A DNA stretch of 64,000 nucleotides from Rhizophagus prolifer (taxonomy: Eukaryota; Glomeromycota; Glomeromycetes; Glomerales; Glomeraceae), in the NCBI GenBank assembly GCA_019425655.1, contig NQWY01033933.1, forward strand, positions 1 through 64,000, in the 5' to 3' direction. Numbering within the stretch: position 1 is the first letter of the stretch; each line of letters begins with the position of its first letter. The position numbers were made by a program, and so were the translations under genes. The notes below the pieces were generated by a model that was given only the letters and a program-made list of their open reading frames with translations, did not search any database and was not told the origin of the DNA. This document shows, piece by piece, positions 47,023 through 55,740 of this stretch.

Positions 47023-47649
47023 ATGGAACAACATTTCCCTACCCTCCCTCCAGAGGTACCTCAACGTGGTAATGCTTTAAGTCGAGCATTATTTAAGAAA
47101 CTTTTTTTGGCTCAAGGTTGGACTATAGAAGGTGAAGTACCCAACTTTCCTAAAGCAGTAGCTATTATTTCTCCCCATACATCTAATATTGATGGCTGGT
47201 ATGGTTTTCTTGCCATTTTTGGATTGGGTATTCAAATTACGGTACTGGGCAAAGACAGTCTATTTAAGCCACCGTTTAAACGCGCTCTAGATTGGGCTGG
47301 TGTTATTCCTGTAAAACGTGACTCAGCCAATGGACTGACGGAACAAGTTGTTGCCACGATTCATGACTATGACAAAATTTGGATTGGCATGGCACCGGAA
47401 GGCACACGTAAGAAAGCAAAAAAAATGAAGAGTGGTTTTTATCATATTGCTGCAAAAGCCAATATTCCGATTGTGATGTTTTCTTTTGATTATGATCGTA
47501 AAACTATTCACTGCCTAGGACACTTAAATCCAAGTGGCAACTATGATGAAGATCTACAAAAGATTTTTGAGCGTTATAAAGGAAAAATATCACCGAAAAA
47601 TCGTAATTGGCTTGCGGAGCCTTTACAAAATCTTGTGAAAAAAACCTAG
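47023..47649 (+). CDS. Lysophospholipid acyltransferase (PlsC-like)
   Basis: This 208-residue acyltransferase probably acylates 1-acyl-glycerol-3-phosphate or a related lysolipid at the inner membrane. The catalytic HX4D is present as HTSNID (IISPHTSNIDGWYGF) and the substrate-binding motif as APEGTRKK. There is only a weak N-terminal hydrophobic part, so it may be peripheral. It is shorter than PlsC of most bacteria and belongs to the group of small acyltransferases. It precedes the patatin-like lipoprotein gene by 67 bases on the same strand, suggesting a joint role in phospholipid turnover. Confidence 0.82.
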   Translation: MEQHFPTLPPEVPQRGNALSRALFKKLFLAQGWTIEGEVPNFPKAVAIISPHTSNIDGWYGFLAIFGLGIQITVLGKDSLFKPPFKRALDWAGVIPVKRDSANGLTEQVVATIHDYDKIWIGMAPEGTRKKAKKMKSGFYHIAAKANIPIVMFSFDYDRKTIHCLGHLNPSGNYDEDLQKIFERYKGKISPKNRNWLAEPLQNLVKKT

Positions 47650-47716
47650 CAAAAATTGAACGAATCTGGTCTGATGAGCCATCTTAATTTATCTTGCCAT
47701 AGATTGTTTTTTAAAG

Positions 47717-48634
47717 ATGAAAATTGCTCAATTTGCCAGTATCGGATTTATCTCTTTAGCCCTATTCGGCTGTGATAAGTTCAGCAAAACACCAACACCG
47801 ACCACTTCAGTTAAAGCACGCGAACCAGTAATCGCACTTGCCTTAGGTGGCGGTGGAGCAAAAGGATTTTCACATATTGGTGTTATCAAGGTTTTAGAAT
47901 CACATGGTATTAAGCCTAAAATTGTTACAGGTACAAGTGCCGGCAGTTTTGTGGGAAGTATCTATGCCAGCGGACAAACACCTTATCAGCTCCAAAATCT
48001 TGCACTTAAACTGCAAGAATCTGATATTCGTGATTTAACGCTTAATCGCCAAGGTATTATTCTTGGGCAAAAGCTACAAGACTATGTGAACCGTAACGTT
48101 GGCAACAAGCCGATTGAGAAATTCCCAATTCGTTTTGCCGCGGTAGCAACCCGTCTTGATAATGGTCAAAAAGCTGACTTCATTAAAGGTAATGCAGGTC
48201 AAGCCGTACGCGCATCTTGTAGTATTCCAAACGTATTTGTACCTGCTACTATTGGTAATCAAAAATATGTAGATGGCGGATTAGTTAGCCCAATTCCTGT
48301 AAAAACAGCACGTGATATGGGTGCAGATATTGTGATTGCGGTTGATATTTCAGCACGTCCAGCAGGGAATCGCCCAGCGAATATGTGGGGATTACTTGAT
48401 CAAACCATTAATATTATGGGTCAACAAAGTATTAATGAAGAGTTAAAGCTAGCAAACGTAGTCATCCAACCTAAAGTCGGGCACCTAGGTACACTCGATT
48501 TAAAATCAAGCAATGAAGCTATTTTAGAGGGTGAAAAAGCTGCTCAAGGTCAAATTCGTCAAATTGAAACTGCAATTGCGAATTTCAAAAAATCTCCTGC
48601 CGCATTTAAGCCAGCACCACGTCCTAAATTTTAA
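47717..48634 (+). CDS. Patatin-like phospholipase, lipoprotein
   Basis: This is a 305-residue patatin-family serine esterase. The lipoprotein signal (FASIGFISLALFGC) places it in the envelope. The oxyanion hole is ALGGGGAKG, the nucleophile serine is in GTSAGS, and the second catalytic residue is the aspartate in YVDGGLVSPIP. The RssA group fits best. It probably cleaves fatty acids from phospholipids or lysophospholipids. The acyltransferase gene upstream would do the reverse reaction. All catalytic residues are present. Confidence 0.85.
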   Translation: MKIAQFASIGFISLALFGCDKFSKTPTPTTSVKAREPVIALALGGGGAKGFSHIGVIKVLESHGIKPKIVTGTSAGSFVGSIYASGQTPYQLQNLALKLQESDIRDLTLNRQGIILGQKLQDYVNRNVGNKPIEKFPIRFAAVATRLDNGQKADFIKGNAGQAVRASCSIPNVFVPATIGNQKYVDGGLVSPIPVKTARDMGADIVIAVDISARPAGNRPANMWGLLDQTINIMGQQSINEELKLANVVIQPKVGHLGTLDLKSSNEAILEGEKAAQGQIRQIETAIANFKKSPAAFKPAPRPKF

Positions 48635-48739
48635 TTGAGGTGGTTTTTTTCTATCCACACCTACCATCATCTGCTACAGTGGTAAAAGTGATATGTGATC
48701 ACTTTTACCCATCATAAAGATATATAAAAGAGCAGATCT

Positions 48740-49201
48740 ATGGAGTTTGTTGTAGAACCTTGGCACTGGTTTGTATTGGGTATCTTACTTATTCTTTCTG
48801 AGCTGATTATCCCTGCTTTTGCCGCTCTCTGGTTTGGTATTGCAGCCATTATGGTTTGCTTTCTCTATTGGCTATTTCCAGATATTAGCCTCACAACACA
48901 AATTGTATTGTGGATTATTTTATCGGTGCTGTGCACTATTCTTTGGTTCAAATTTATTAAACCATTGTCGATTGATAAAACTAAAGCGGGTTTACCTCGT
49001 GAAGCCACCATTGGGCAAATTGGTATGGTGATTCAAACCGAACTCGCCCATGACCAAATTATTGTTCGTTTCCCTATGCCTATTTTAGGGGCAGATGAAT
49101 GGAACTGTCGAAGCACTACCCCTGTGAAAGTCGGTGATCGAGTTCGAGTCATTGATATTTCGGGTAATGACTTAATTGTTCAGCCCCACAGTACTTCATA
49201 A
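48740..49201 (+). CDS. NfeD-family membrane protein (short form)
   Basis: This is a 153-residue protein with two or three membrane segments (WFVLGILLILSELIIPAFAA, AIMVCFLYWLF, IVLWIILSVLCTILWF) followed by a small OB-fold domain (IGQIGMVIQTELAHDQIIVR, VKVGDRVRVIDISGNDLIVQ). This is the short NfeD type without the ClpP-like protease domain. It lies 29 bases before the SPFH gene, the standard nfeD-qmcA pair that works in membrane domain organisation or quality control. Confidence 0.85.
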   Translation: MEFVVEPWHWFVLGILLILSELIIPAFAALWFGIAAIMVCFLYWLFPDISLTTQIVLWIILSVLCTILWFKFIKPLSIDKTKAGLPREATIGQIGMVIQTELAHDQIIVRFPMPILGADEWNCRSTTPVKVGDRVRVIDISGNDLIVQPHSTS

Positions 49202-49229
49202 ACATTAAAGATAAAGAGAGGTTATTTTC

Positions 49230-50084
49230 ATGCCAGTTGGTACCATTATTGTTTTAGCCTTTTTGGCTTTTGTCGCAGTTACCATTTTTAAAGGGGTACG
49301 TATTGTTCCTCAAGGTTATAAATGGATTGTTCAGCGTTTAGGGAAATATCATTCCACGCTTAATCCGGGGCTTAACTTCGTTATTCCTTATATTGACGAA
49401 GTGGCATATAAAGTCACCACTAAAGATATTGTGCTTGATATTCCATCTCAAGAAGTGATTACCCGTGATAATGCTGTATTACTTATGAATGCAGTAGCGT
49501 ATATCAATCTAACAACCCCTGAAAAAGCAGTGTACGGTATTGAAAATTATACTTGGGCCATTCAAAACCTTGTACAGACTTCACTGCGTTCTATTGTTGG
49601 TGAAATGGATCTAGATGATGCTTTATCATCTCGAGATCACATTAAAGCGAAGCTCAAAGCTGCGATCTCTGATGATATTTCAGATTGGGGCATTACCTTA
49701 AAAACCGTAGAAATTCAGGATATTCAACCGTCTCATACCATGCAAGCTGCCATGGAAGAGCAAGCTGCCGCAGAACGTCAACGTCGTGCTGCTGTTACTA
49801 AAGCCGATGGTGAAAAACAGGCTGCTATTTTAAGTGCAGAAGGTCGTTTAGAAGCTTCTCGCCGTGATGCAGAAGCTCAAGTTGTTTTAGCTGAAGCCTC
49901 TCAACGTGCAATTGAAATGGTGACCAGTGCAGTTGGCGATAAAGAGATTCCGGTTGCTTACCTTTTGGGTGAACAATATGTAAAAGCAATGCAAGAGATG
50001 GCAAAATCAAGCAATGCCAAAACTGTTGTGTTACCTGCCGATGTTTTAAATACAATTCGTGGCATTATGGGAAAGCATAATTAA
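49230..50084 (+). CDS. qmcA: SPFH/band 7 protein, QmcA type
   Basis: This is a 284-residue membrane-anchored SPFH protein. One N-terminal membrane segment (GTIIVLAFLAFVAVTIFKGV) is followed by the band 7 domain (QGYKWIVQRLGKYHSTLNPG, LNFVIPYIDEVAYKV) and a long Glu/Ala-rich coiled coil (about residues 175-240, AEGRLEASRRDAEAQVVLAE) for oligomer formation. QmcA-type proteins form large cages at the inner membrane and associate with the FtsH protease. It is paired with nfeD and followed by a shared terminator. Confidence 0.9.
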   Translation: MPVGTIIVLAFLAFVAVTIFKGVRIVPQGYKWIVQRLGKYHSTLNPGLNFVIPYIDEVAYKVTTKDIVLDIPSQEVITRDNAVLLMNAVAYINLTTPEKAVYGIENYTWAIQNLVQTSLRSIVGEMDLDDALSSRDHIKAKLKAAISDDISDWGITLKTVEIQDIQPSHTMQAAMEEQAAAERQRRAAVTKADGEKQAAILSAEGRLEASRRDAEAQVVLAEASQRAIEMVTSAVGDKEIPVAYLLGEQYVKAMQEMAKSSNAKTVVLPADVLNTIRGIMGKHN

Positions 50085-50113
50085 TTTAATTGCTTCAAAT
50101 AAGTCCTTGAAAT

Positions 50114-50143
50114 AAAAACGGCGATCATCAGGTCGCCGTTTTT
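50114..50143. terminator. Bidirectional terminator between qmcA and the yjbR-type gene
   Basis: Arms AAAAACGGCGA and TCGCCGTTTTT form an 11-bp stem usable in both directions by the two convergent genes. Confidence 0.92.
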
Positions 50144-50153
50144 ATATTAAGTA

Positions 50154-50522
50154 TTATTGGTTGTTTAATCTTTTTTGATCTTTCAAAGGGAGCTTTTTTA
50201 TAACCAAGTCATAAGAATCGCGAATCAAATCTTGAAGTAAATCACGTGTTAAGTTTTTATGCGGAGTAATGGAAATCCAGTGCTTTTTATTCATGTGATA
50301 CCCCGGAATAATAAAAGGATAAAGTTCCTGATATTCCTGACTTTTATATGGATCACATTTAATGGTAATCATTTTTGTGCCCGTTCCTTCCCCCACTAAT
50401 AAAAACACCTTTTCTAAAATTTTAAAGACGTCGCATTCTGGGCCAAAGGGTTGGCTTTGCTCACTAAAAGGAAGATTACGCGCAATCTCTATCGCGACTT
50501 GGTGGAGCTGATCACCATTCAT
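50154..50522 (-). CDS. MmcQ/YjbR family protein
   Basis: This 122-residue protein of the MmcQ/YjbR family has a CyaY-like double-winged fold. Typical parts are FGPECDVFKILEKVFLLVG, MITIKCDPYKSQEYQELYP and HMNKKHWISITPHKNLTRDL. Members are called DNA-binding by fold only; the role is unknown. It lies 59 bases downstream of ispA on the same strand. Confidence 0.82.
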   Translation of the reverse strand: MNGDQLHQVAIEIARNLPFSEQSQPFGPECDVFKILEKVFLLVGEGTGTKMITIKCDPYKSQEYQELYPFIIPGYHMNKKHWISITPHKNLTRDLLQDLIRDSYDLVIKKLPLKDQKRLNNQ

Positions 50523-50581
50523 TTTTATCTCCTTTATTCACTAAATATGAATATAAGCAGGATTATTAATTTAATTTTTTA

Positions 50582-51493
50582 TTAGTTGGTACGGGCCAAA
50601 AGGAACTGTGAAATCTCAACTAACTCTTTTGCATTTTCACCAAAATACGCTAAAGCCTCAAAAGCTTGGTCATGCAACTCTTTTGCATAAACCTGTGCTT
50701 GCTCAAGTCCCATTAAAGCAGGATAAGTCGACTTTTGTACTTGTTCATCCTTACCCGCAGTTTTACCTAAAGTTTCAGTACTTGAGGTAATATCTAAAAT
50801 ATCGTCTTGTACCTGAAAAGCCAGTCCAATCGCTTGTCCATACTGGCGCAATTTTGGAATTGCCTGATCTGTTCCAGAGAAAATTGTCACTGCACCCATC
50901 ATAATGGCAGCCTGAATAAGCGCTCCCGTTTTATTACGGTGGATATTTTCTAGTTCATCTTGAGAAATTTGTTTAGCTTCAGCTTGTAGGTCTAAAACCT
51001 GTCCACAAACCATTTTAGAGCTGGCTGTTGCTAAAATTTGAATTTGCTTTAATACAATTGCAGCATCAGTTCCCTGCCCTTGTTCATCAAACAAACGACT
51101 CCCTAAAACCTCAAAAGCCATTGATTGTAAAATATCGCCTGCAAGTAAAGCCGTATCTTCACCAAATGCTACATGACACGTTGGCTGACCACGACGAAGC
51201 AAGTCATTGTCCATACAAGGCAAGTCATCATGCGCTAGCGAGTAACAATGAATAAGTTCAACTGCAACTGCAGCACGGCGAGCCGCAGCAAAATTTGGAT
51301 TATCTTGTAAAGAAGCTGTGGCGTAGCATAAAGCCGGACGAACACGTTTTCCACCTAGCATAACGGCATGGTGTACTGCGCTTTTTAAAGGTTCAGGAAT
51401 TGAAAATGCAGCGAGTGTTGTCAATAAATCTTGTTGAATACGTTGTTGAGCTTGTTTTAAAACATCCGCATTAACTTGAGAGAGTGATGACAC
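50582..51493 (-). CDS. ispA: (2E,6E)-farnesyl diphosphate synthase
   Basis: IspA condenses isopentenyl diphosphate with dimethylallyl and geranyl diphosphate to give farnesyl diphosphate, which feeds IspB (17483-18460) and undecaprenyl phosphate synthesis. The 303-residue protein has the first aspartate-rich motif with the two-residue insert typical of bacterial short-chain enzymes (YSLAHDDLPCMDNDDLLRRG-like, at about residues 82-101) and the second as FQVQDDILDITSSTETLGKT. MLGGKRVRPALCYATA is the substrate-binding lysine/arginine region. No dxs or xseB is adjacent. Confidence 0.94.
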   Translation of the reverse strand: MSSLSQVNADVLKQAQQRIQQDLLTTLAAFSIPEPLKSAVHHAVMLGGKRVRPALCYATASLQDNPNFAAARRAAVAVELIHCYSLAHDDLPCMDNDLLRRGQPTCHVAFGEDTALLAGDILQSMAFEVLGSRLFDEQGQGTDAAIVLKQIQILATASSKMVCGQVLDLQAEAKQISQDELENIHRNKTGALIQAAIMMGAVTIFSGTDQAIPKLRQYGQAIGLAFQVQDDILDITSSTETLGKTAGKDEQVQKSTYPALMGLEQAQVYAKELHDQAFEALAYFGENAKELVEISQFLLARTN

Positions 51494-51608
51494 AGTCGCC
51501 TCGTAAAATCAGTAGAGAAATTTTATTAAATGTTATGAAACATTCGTGTACTACATCATACACGATTCGCTGTAAAAAGTGCGTGATGTGTTATGGATGC
51601 CACATGCA

Positions 51609-51639
51609 AAAGAGCCTCTCTATAATAGAGAGGCTCTTT
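51609..51639 (-). terminator. Terminator after prpF
   Basis: Arms AAAGAGCCTCTCT (51609-51621) and AGAGAGGCTCTTT (51627-51639) are a perfect 13-bp stem. It lies 14 bases past the prpF stop on the minus strand. Confidence 0.92.
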
Positions 51640-51653
51640 CATTTAAATAACTT

Positions 51654-52841
51654 TTAGAAACTGTCGCCCGGAACTCGAACCCAGCCTTCCATTAAGACAC
51701 GTGCACTACGGCTCATAATGGCTTTTTTCACCACCCATTGGCCATTTGTAAGTTCAGCTTGAGCACCAACACGTAATGTTCCAGATGGGTGTCCAAAACG
51801 TACTGCTTCACGCTCTCCACCACCAGCTGCTAAATTTACCAATGTGCCCGGAATAGCAGCAGCAGTACCAATTGCTACAGCTGCTGTACCCATCATGGCA
51901 TGATGAAGTTTACCCATCGACAAAGCACGAACCAGTAAGTCGACATCGTTTTCTAAAACGTTCTTACCGCTTGAAGCTATATAATTTTTTGGTTTAGAAA
52001 CAAAAGCAATTTTTGGTGTATGCTGACGCGCAGCCGCTTCTGAAATATCTTTAATTAACCCCATCTGAACTGCACCATATGCACGGATTTTTTCAAAACG
52101 TGCCAGTGCTGCTGCATCACCATTAATATGATCTTGCAACTCTGTACCTTGGTATCCTAAATCTTCTGCATTTAAGAAAATGGTCGGAATACCAGCGTTA
52201 ATAAATGTGGCTTGAAAACTGCCAATCTCAGGTACATCTAGTTGGTCAACAACATTCCCTGTTGGGAACATATCGCCGCCTTCTTCACCATCATCGGCAG
52301 GGTCTAAGAACTCAATTTGAACTTCAGCAGCAGGGAAAGTCACTCCATCCAGTTCGAAGTCACCAGTTTCTTGAACTTGACCATTGGTGATAGGTACATG
52401 CGCAATAATGGTTTTTTGAATATTTTTTTGCCAAATTCGAACAGTACAGAGACCATTTTCAGGAATTCGATTTGCATCAACCAAACCATTTGAAATCGCA
52501 AATGAGCCAACCGCAGCAGTTAAATTACCGCAGTTACCGCTCCAGTCCACAAAAGGCTGATCTATTGAAACCTGCCCAAACAAATAGTCGACATCATGAT
52601 CAGGCTGGGTACTTTTAGCCAAAATAACAGTTTTACTGGTACTCGAAGTGGCACCGCCCATACCGTCAATTTGCTTTCCATAAGGATCTGGGCTACCAAT
52701 AACACGTAGTAAGAGTTGATCTCTTGCTTGACCTGCCACCTGAGCTCTTTCCGGCAAATCATCAAGTTTAAAAAATACACCTTTACTGGTTCCACCACGC
52801 ATATAGGTTGCTGGAATTTTAATTTGCGGTACTGAGCTCAT
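51654..52841 (-). CDS. prpF: PrpF-type 2-methylaconitate cis-trans isomerase
   Basis: PrpF isomerises 2-methylaconitate in the AcnD-dependent form of the methylcitrate cycle, which degrades propionyl-CoA. The 395-residue protein is a two-domain diaminopimelate epimerase-like isomerase. It has the opening YMRGGTSKGVFFKLDDLPER, the cysteine region DWSGNCGNLTAAVGSFAISN, and the second-half stretch LSMGKLHHAMMGTAAVAIGT. It stands alone, without prpB, prpC or acnD. A relative such as 4-oxalomesaconate tautomerase is therefore possible and the exact substrate is less certain than the family. Confidence 0.85.
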   Translation of the reverse strand: MSSVPQIKIPATYMRGGTSKGVFFKLDDLPERAQVAGQARDQLLLRVIGSPDPYGKQIDGMGGATSSTSKTVILAKSTQPDHDVDYLFGQVSIDQPFVDWSGNCGNLTAAVGSFAISNGLVDANRIPENGLCTVRIWQKNIQKTIIAHVPITNGQVQETGDFELDGVTFPAAEVQIEFLDPADDGEEGGDMFPTGNVVDQLDVPEIGSFQATFINAGIPTIFLNAEDLGYQGTELQDHINGDAAALARFEKIRAYGAVQMGLIKDISEAAARQHTPKIAFVSKPKNYIASSGKNVLENDVDLLVRALSMGKLHHAMMGTAAVAIGTAAAIPGTLVNLAAGGGEREAVRFGHPSGTLRVGAQAELTNGQWVVKKAIMSRSARVLMEGWVRVPGDSF

Positions 52842-53220
52842 ATCAACTGTTATCCTTACTATTGTGTTTTTATATCTCGAAACAAGCAGACTTGTTTAGT
52901 CATTCGCTTCATCTTAAATCGTTTTGTGATCTAGAGATAGCGTTATGCTTTTATACATCAATCGTATTGACGCAGACTTATTTTGAGAATTTAGATTCAT
53001 GCTCGCAATGACCGAATTAAGCAAAATCATGAAAAAAAGAGTCTATCAAAAAATATATTTTTAGAATATTTTTCAATCATTTTTGCATTATTAAAAGCAA
53101 GTTAATGATTTTAAATATTTTTTAGTGTTACTTTTCAGTCACCGCTTGTTAATTTGTAGTCTAGGCTAAAATAAATCCATCTATTAGAATAATTTACTTA
53201 TTCATAGTGAGTGAAGACCT
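52842..53220. other. Intergenic region between prpF and the permease gene
   Basis: This 379-base AT-rich gap holds divergent start regions. On the plus strand TTGTTA (53146-53151) and TAAAAT (53167-53172) form a weak promoter candidate with a short 15-base spacer. I see no open reading frame, RNA gene or repeat. Confidence 0.4.
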
Positions 53221-54576
53221 TTGACCAACGAATCTTCTACACTGCAACGAGGACTAAAAAATCGACATATCCAATTAATTGCTATGGGTGGAGCAATTGG
53301 TACCGGATTATTTTTAGGCTCGGCGCAAGTGATTCAATCTGCGGGACCATCCATTATTTTAGGATATGCCATTGGCGGCTTAATCGCATTTTTGATTATG
53401 CGTCATTTGGGAGAAATGATTGTTGAAGAACCTGTTGCAGGATCGTTCAGCCATTTTGCTTATAAATATTGGGGGAAATTTCCCGGATTTTTAGCTGGAT
53501 GGAATTATTGGATACTCTACGTTCTGGTCGCGATGAGCGAACTTACTGCGGTAGCCAAATATATTAATTATTGGTGGCCTCATATTCCAGCGTGGACGTC
53601 TGTCTTATTTTTCTTTGTCGTGATTACGGCAATTAACCTAACAAACGTCAAATTTTATGGTGAGTCCGAATTCTGGCTCGCTATTATTAAAGTTGTTGCG
53701 GTTATCTCAATGATTATTTTTGGACTTTACTTGCTATTTACAGCAGATGTAGGTTCAAGCATTTCATTTAGCAACCTTTGGACACATGGTGGATTCTTTC
53801 CAAATGGCTTTAGTGGCCTGTTCTACATGTTGGCTTTCTTGATGTTCGCCTTTGGTGGTATTGAACTGATTGGTATGGCTGCGGCAGAAGCAAAAGATCC
53901 GAAAAAAACCATTCCAAAAGCAATTAACCAAGTTGTTTTCCGTATCTTGATTTTCTATATCGGTTCATTGGCAATTTTACTTTCATTAGTGCCATGGAAC
54001 CAATTAGATCTTGGCGGTCTCGATAAAAGTCCATTTGTTATGATCTTTAGTCAAATGGGTATTGGTTGGGCTGCACACTTACTTAACTTTATTATTTTAA
54101 CCGCTGCCCTCTCTGTTTATAACAGCGGGATGTTTGCCAATAGCCGTATGCTTTACGGTTTAGCTCAACAAGGTAATGCGCCAAAAATCTTCAAGAAAGT
54201 AAATAAACAAGGTGTACCTGTACCAGCAGTTTTGTTGTCTGCATTACTTATTTTTGGCTGTGTTCTTTTAAATTACTTTGTACCTGAAGATGCTTTAAGC
54301 CACTTAATGTACATTGTAGTTGGCGCATTAGTATTGAACTGGGCGATGATCAGTATGACTCACCTTAAGTTTAAATCAGCAATGAAAAAACTCGGTCAAA
54401 AAACTCACTTCCCTGCACTTTGGGCACCATTTAGTAACTATTTGGTTTTAGGTTTCATTGCTGTTGTACTCTACATTATGTGGAGCCAAGGCTTTAAAGA
54501 GTCTGTAATGATGATTCCGATCTGGATTGTTCTTATGTTTATTTTGTTTAAAGTACTCAATGCTAAAGAACAATAA
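53221..54576 (+). CDS. Amino acid permease, AroP/PheP type
   Basis: This 451-residue inner-membrane permease of the amino acid transporter (AAT) branch of the APC superfamily has twelve membrane segments. It matches AroP/PheP-like proteins in LKNRHIQLIAMGGAIGTGLF, HLGEMIVEEPVAGSFSHFAY, GGIELIGMAAAEAKDPKKTI and NQVVFRILIFYIGSLAILLS. Aromatic amino acids are the likely substrates, though related permeases take proline, GABA or lysine. The start is TTG at 53221; no nearby ATG gives the conserved N-terminus and the ribosome site is poor. A terminator follows. Confidence 0.82.
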   Translation: MTNESSTLQRGLKNRHIQLIAMGGAIGTGLFLGSAQVIQSAGPSIILGYAIGGLIAFLIMRHLGEMIVEEPVAGSFSHFAYKYWGKFPGFLAGWNYWILYVLVAMSELTAVAKYINYWWPHIPAWTSVLFFFVVITAINLTNVKFYGESEFWLAIIKVVAVISMIIFGLYLLFTADVGSSISFSNLWTHGGFFPNGFSGLFYMLAFLMFAFGGIELIGMAAAEAKDPKKTIPKAINQVVFRILIFYIGSLAILLSLVPWNQLDLGGLDKSPFVMIFSQMGIGWAAHLLNFIILTAALSVYNSGMFANSRMLYGLAQQGNAPKIFKKVNKQGVPVPAVLLSALLIFGCVLLNYFVPEDALSHLMYIVVGALVLNWAMISMTHLKFKSAMKKLGQKTHFPALWAPFSNYLVLGFIAVVLYIMWSQGFKESVMMIPIWIVLMFILFKVLNAKEQ

Positions 54577-54601
54577 TCTGAACATTTGTACTTAAAACAT
54601 G

Positions 54602-54634
54602 AAAAAAGCCATTGTCTCGACAATGGCTTTTTTA
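54602..54634 (+). terminator. Terminator after the permease gene
   Basis: Arms AAAAAAGCCATTGTC and GACAATGGCTTTTTT form a long stem with a T run. Stem and flank are almost the same as the hairpin at 58012. Confidence 0.92.
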
Positions 54635-54672
54635 TTTAAGGCTCTAAGATTAAAACCATATTTTAATGTCTT

Positions 54673-55452
54673 TTAGAGCCACTGTTTCGTATCATCAGCC
54701 ACAGGTGTGCCATGAATAACATGCATAATCATTGCATGCGCAATACTGCCTTTAAATGGAATTTCAGGTAATTGATCAAGTTTGAAAAATTGAGCATCAC
54801 TCAGTTCTTTCTCCTGAATTTCAATTTCGCCCGCTTCATATTCAGCTTTAAAAGCCAACATTAAGTTACTCGGAAATGGCCATGGTTGACTCGCCAAATA
54901 CTGAATATTCTTAATGTGCAATCCAACTTCTTCTAATGTTTCACGTCGAACGGCATCTTCTAGTGTTTCCCCTACCTCGACAAAGCCAGCGATTAAACTG
55001 TACATCTGGGTTGTATTTCTGGCATTTTTAGCCAGCAAAATTTCGTTCTCTCCACGTGTAATAATAGTAATTACACAAGGATTAACTCTAGGATATTGAC
55101 TAAAATTACATGCAGGACAAGTCATAGAATATTCAGTCTTATGCTGCTGGGTTTTATGCCCACAACGACTACAAAACTGATGATTACGACGCCACTCTAG
55201 TAACTGAAAAGCACGACTCGCCTGTTCAAACTGCGGTTTAGTCCAATACTGTAAGAGTTGGCGAATAGGTATGAACTGATATCCATTTGGTATAGGTTCA
55301 CCTTCTTGGAAATCTCTTGCTATTACTTGAGGGTCTGCTTGTATATGTAAATCATGTTCCTGCTGTTGAAGGCAAGGCAAATTAAAATTCGCATCAACCA
55401 AAAGTTGTTGTTGCTGAAAAATATAAGCAATAGGAAGGTTGTTAGTATCCAT
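54673..55452 (-). CDS. nudC: NADH pyrophosphatase NudC
   Basis: NudC hydrolyses NADH to NMNH and AMP and removes NAD caps from RNA 5' ends. The 259-residue protein has an N-terminal domain, a four-cysteine zinc ribbon (FCSRCGHK and MTCPACNF), the Nudix box (GFVEVGETLEDAVRRETLEE, then VG) and the family-specific SQPWPFPSNLM motif that sets NADH specificity. All are intact and length is normal. It converges on the permease gene. Confidence 0.94.
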   Translation of the reverse strand: MDTNNLPIAYIFQQQQLLVDANFNLPCLQQQEHDLHIQADPQVIARDFQEGEPIPNGYQFIPIRQLLQYWTKPQFEQASRAFQLLEWRRNHQFCSRCGHKTQQHKTEYSMTCPACNFSQYPRVNPCVITIITRGENEILLAKNARNTTQMYSLIAGFVEVGETLEDAVRRETLEEVGLHIKNIQYLASQPWPFPSNLMLAFKAEYEAGEIEIQEKELSDAQFFKLDQLPEIPFKGSIAHAMIMHVIHGTPVADDTKQWL

Positions 55453-55740
55453 TTATATACTCGAGTGAAGAACCTTTCGACGGCCTCTATAGCTCCTTCA
55501 AAAGGATCAGACTTAAAACATATTTTTCAAAAATCTTACGCATACTAACAAACATCTTCAATTTATTTAATTTGTATCTTTTTGATTAAAATCACATTTT
55601 ATTCACATATGCTATGCTTTTAAGTTATATCTATGACTTTATAGCTAACTGACCACTGATGAACTTAGAAGCACTGCTTCACATAAAATTGATCTCTGAA
55701 AATTTAGACTAGTTTTAGTTCCATCTCATGAAGCAAAAAT

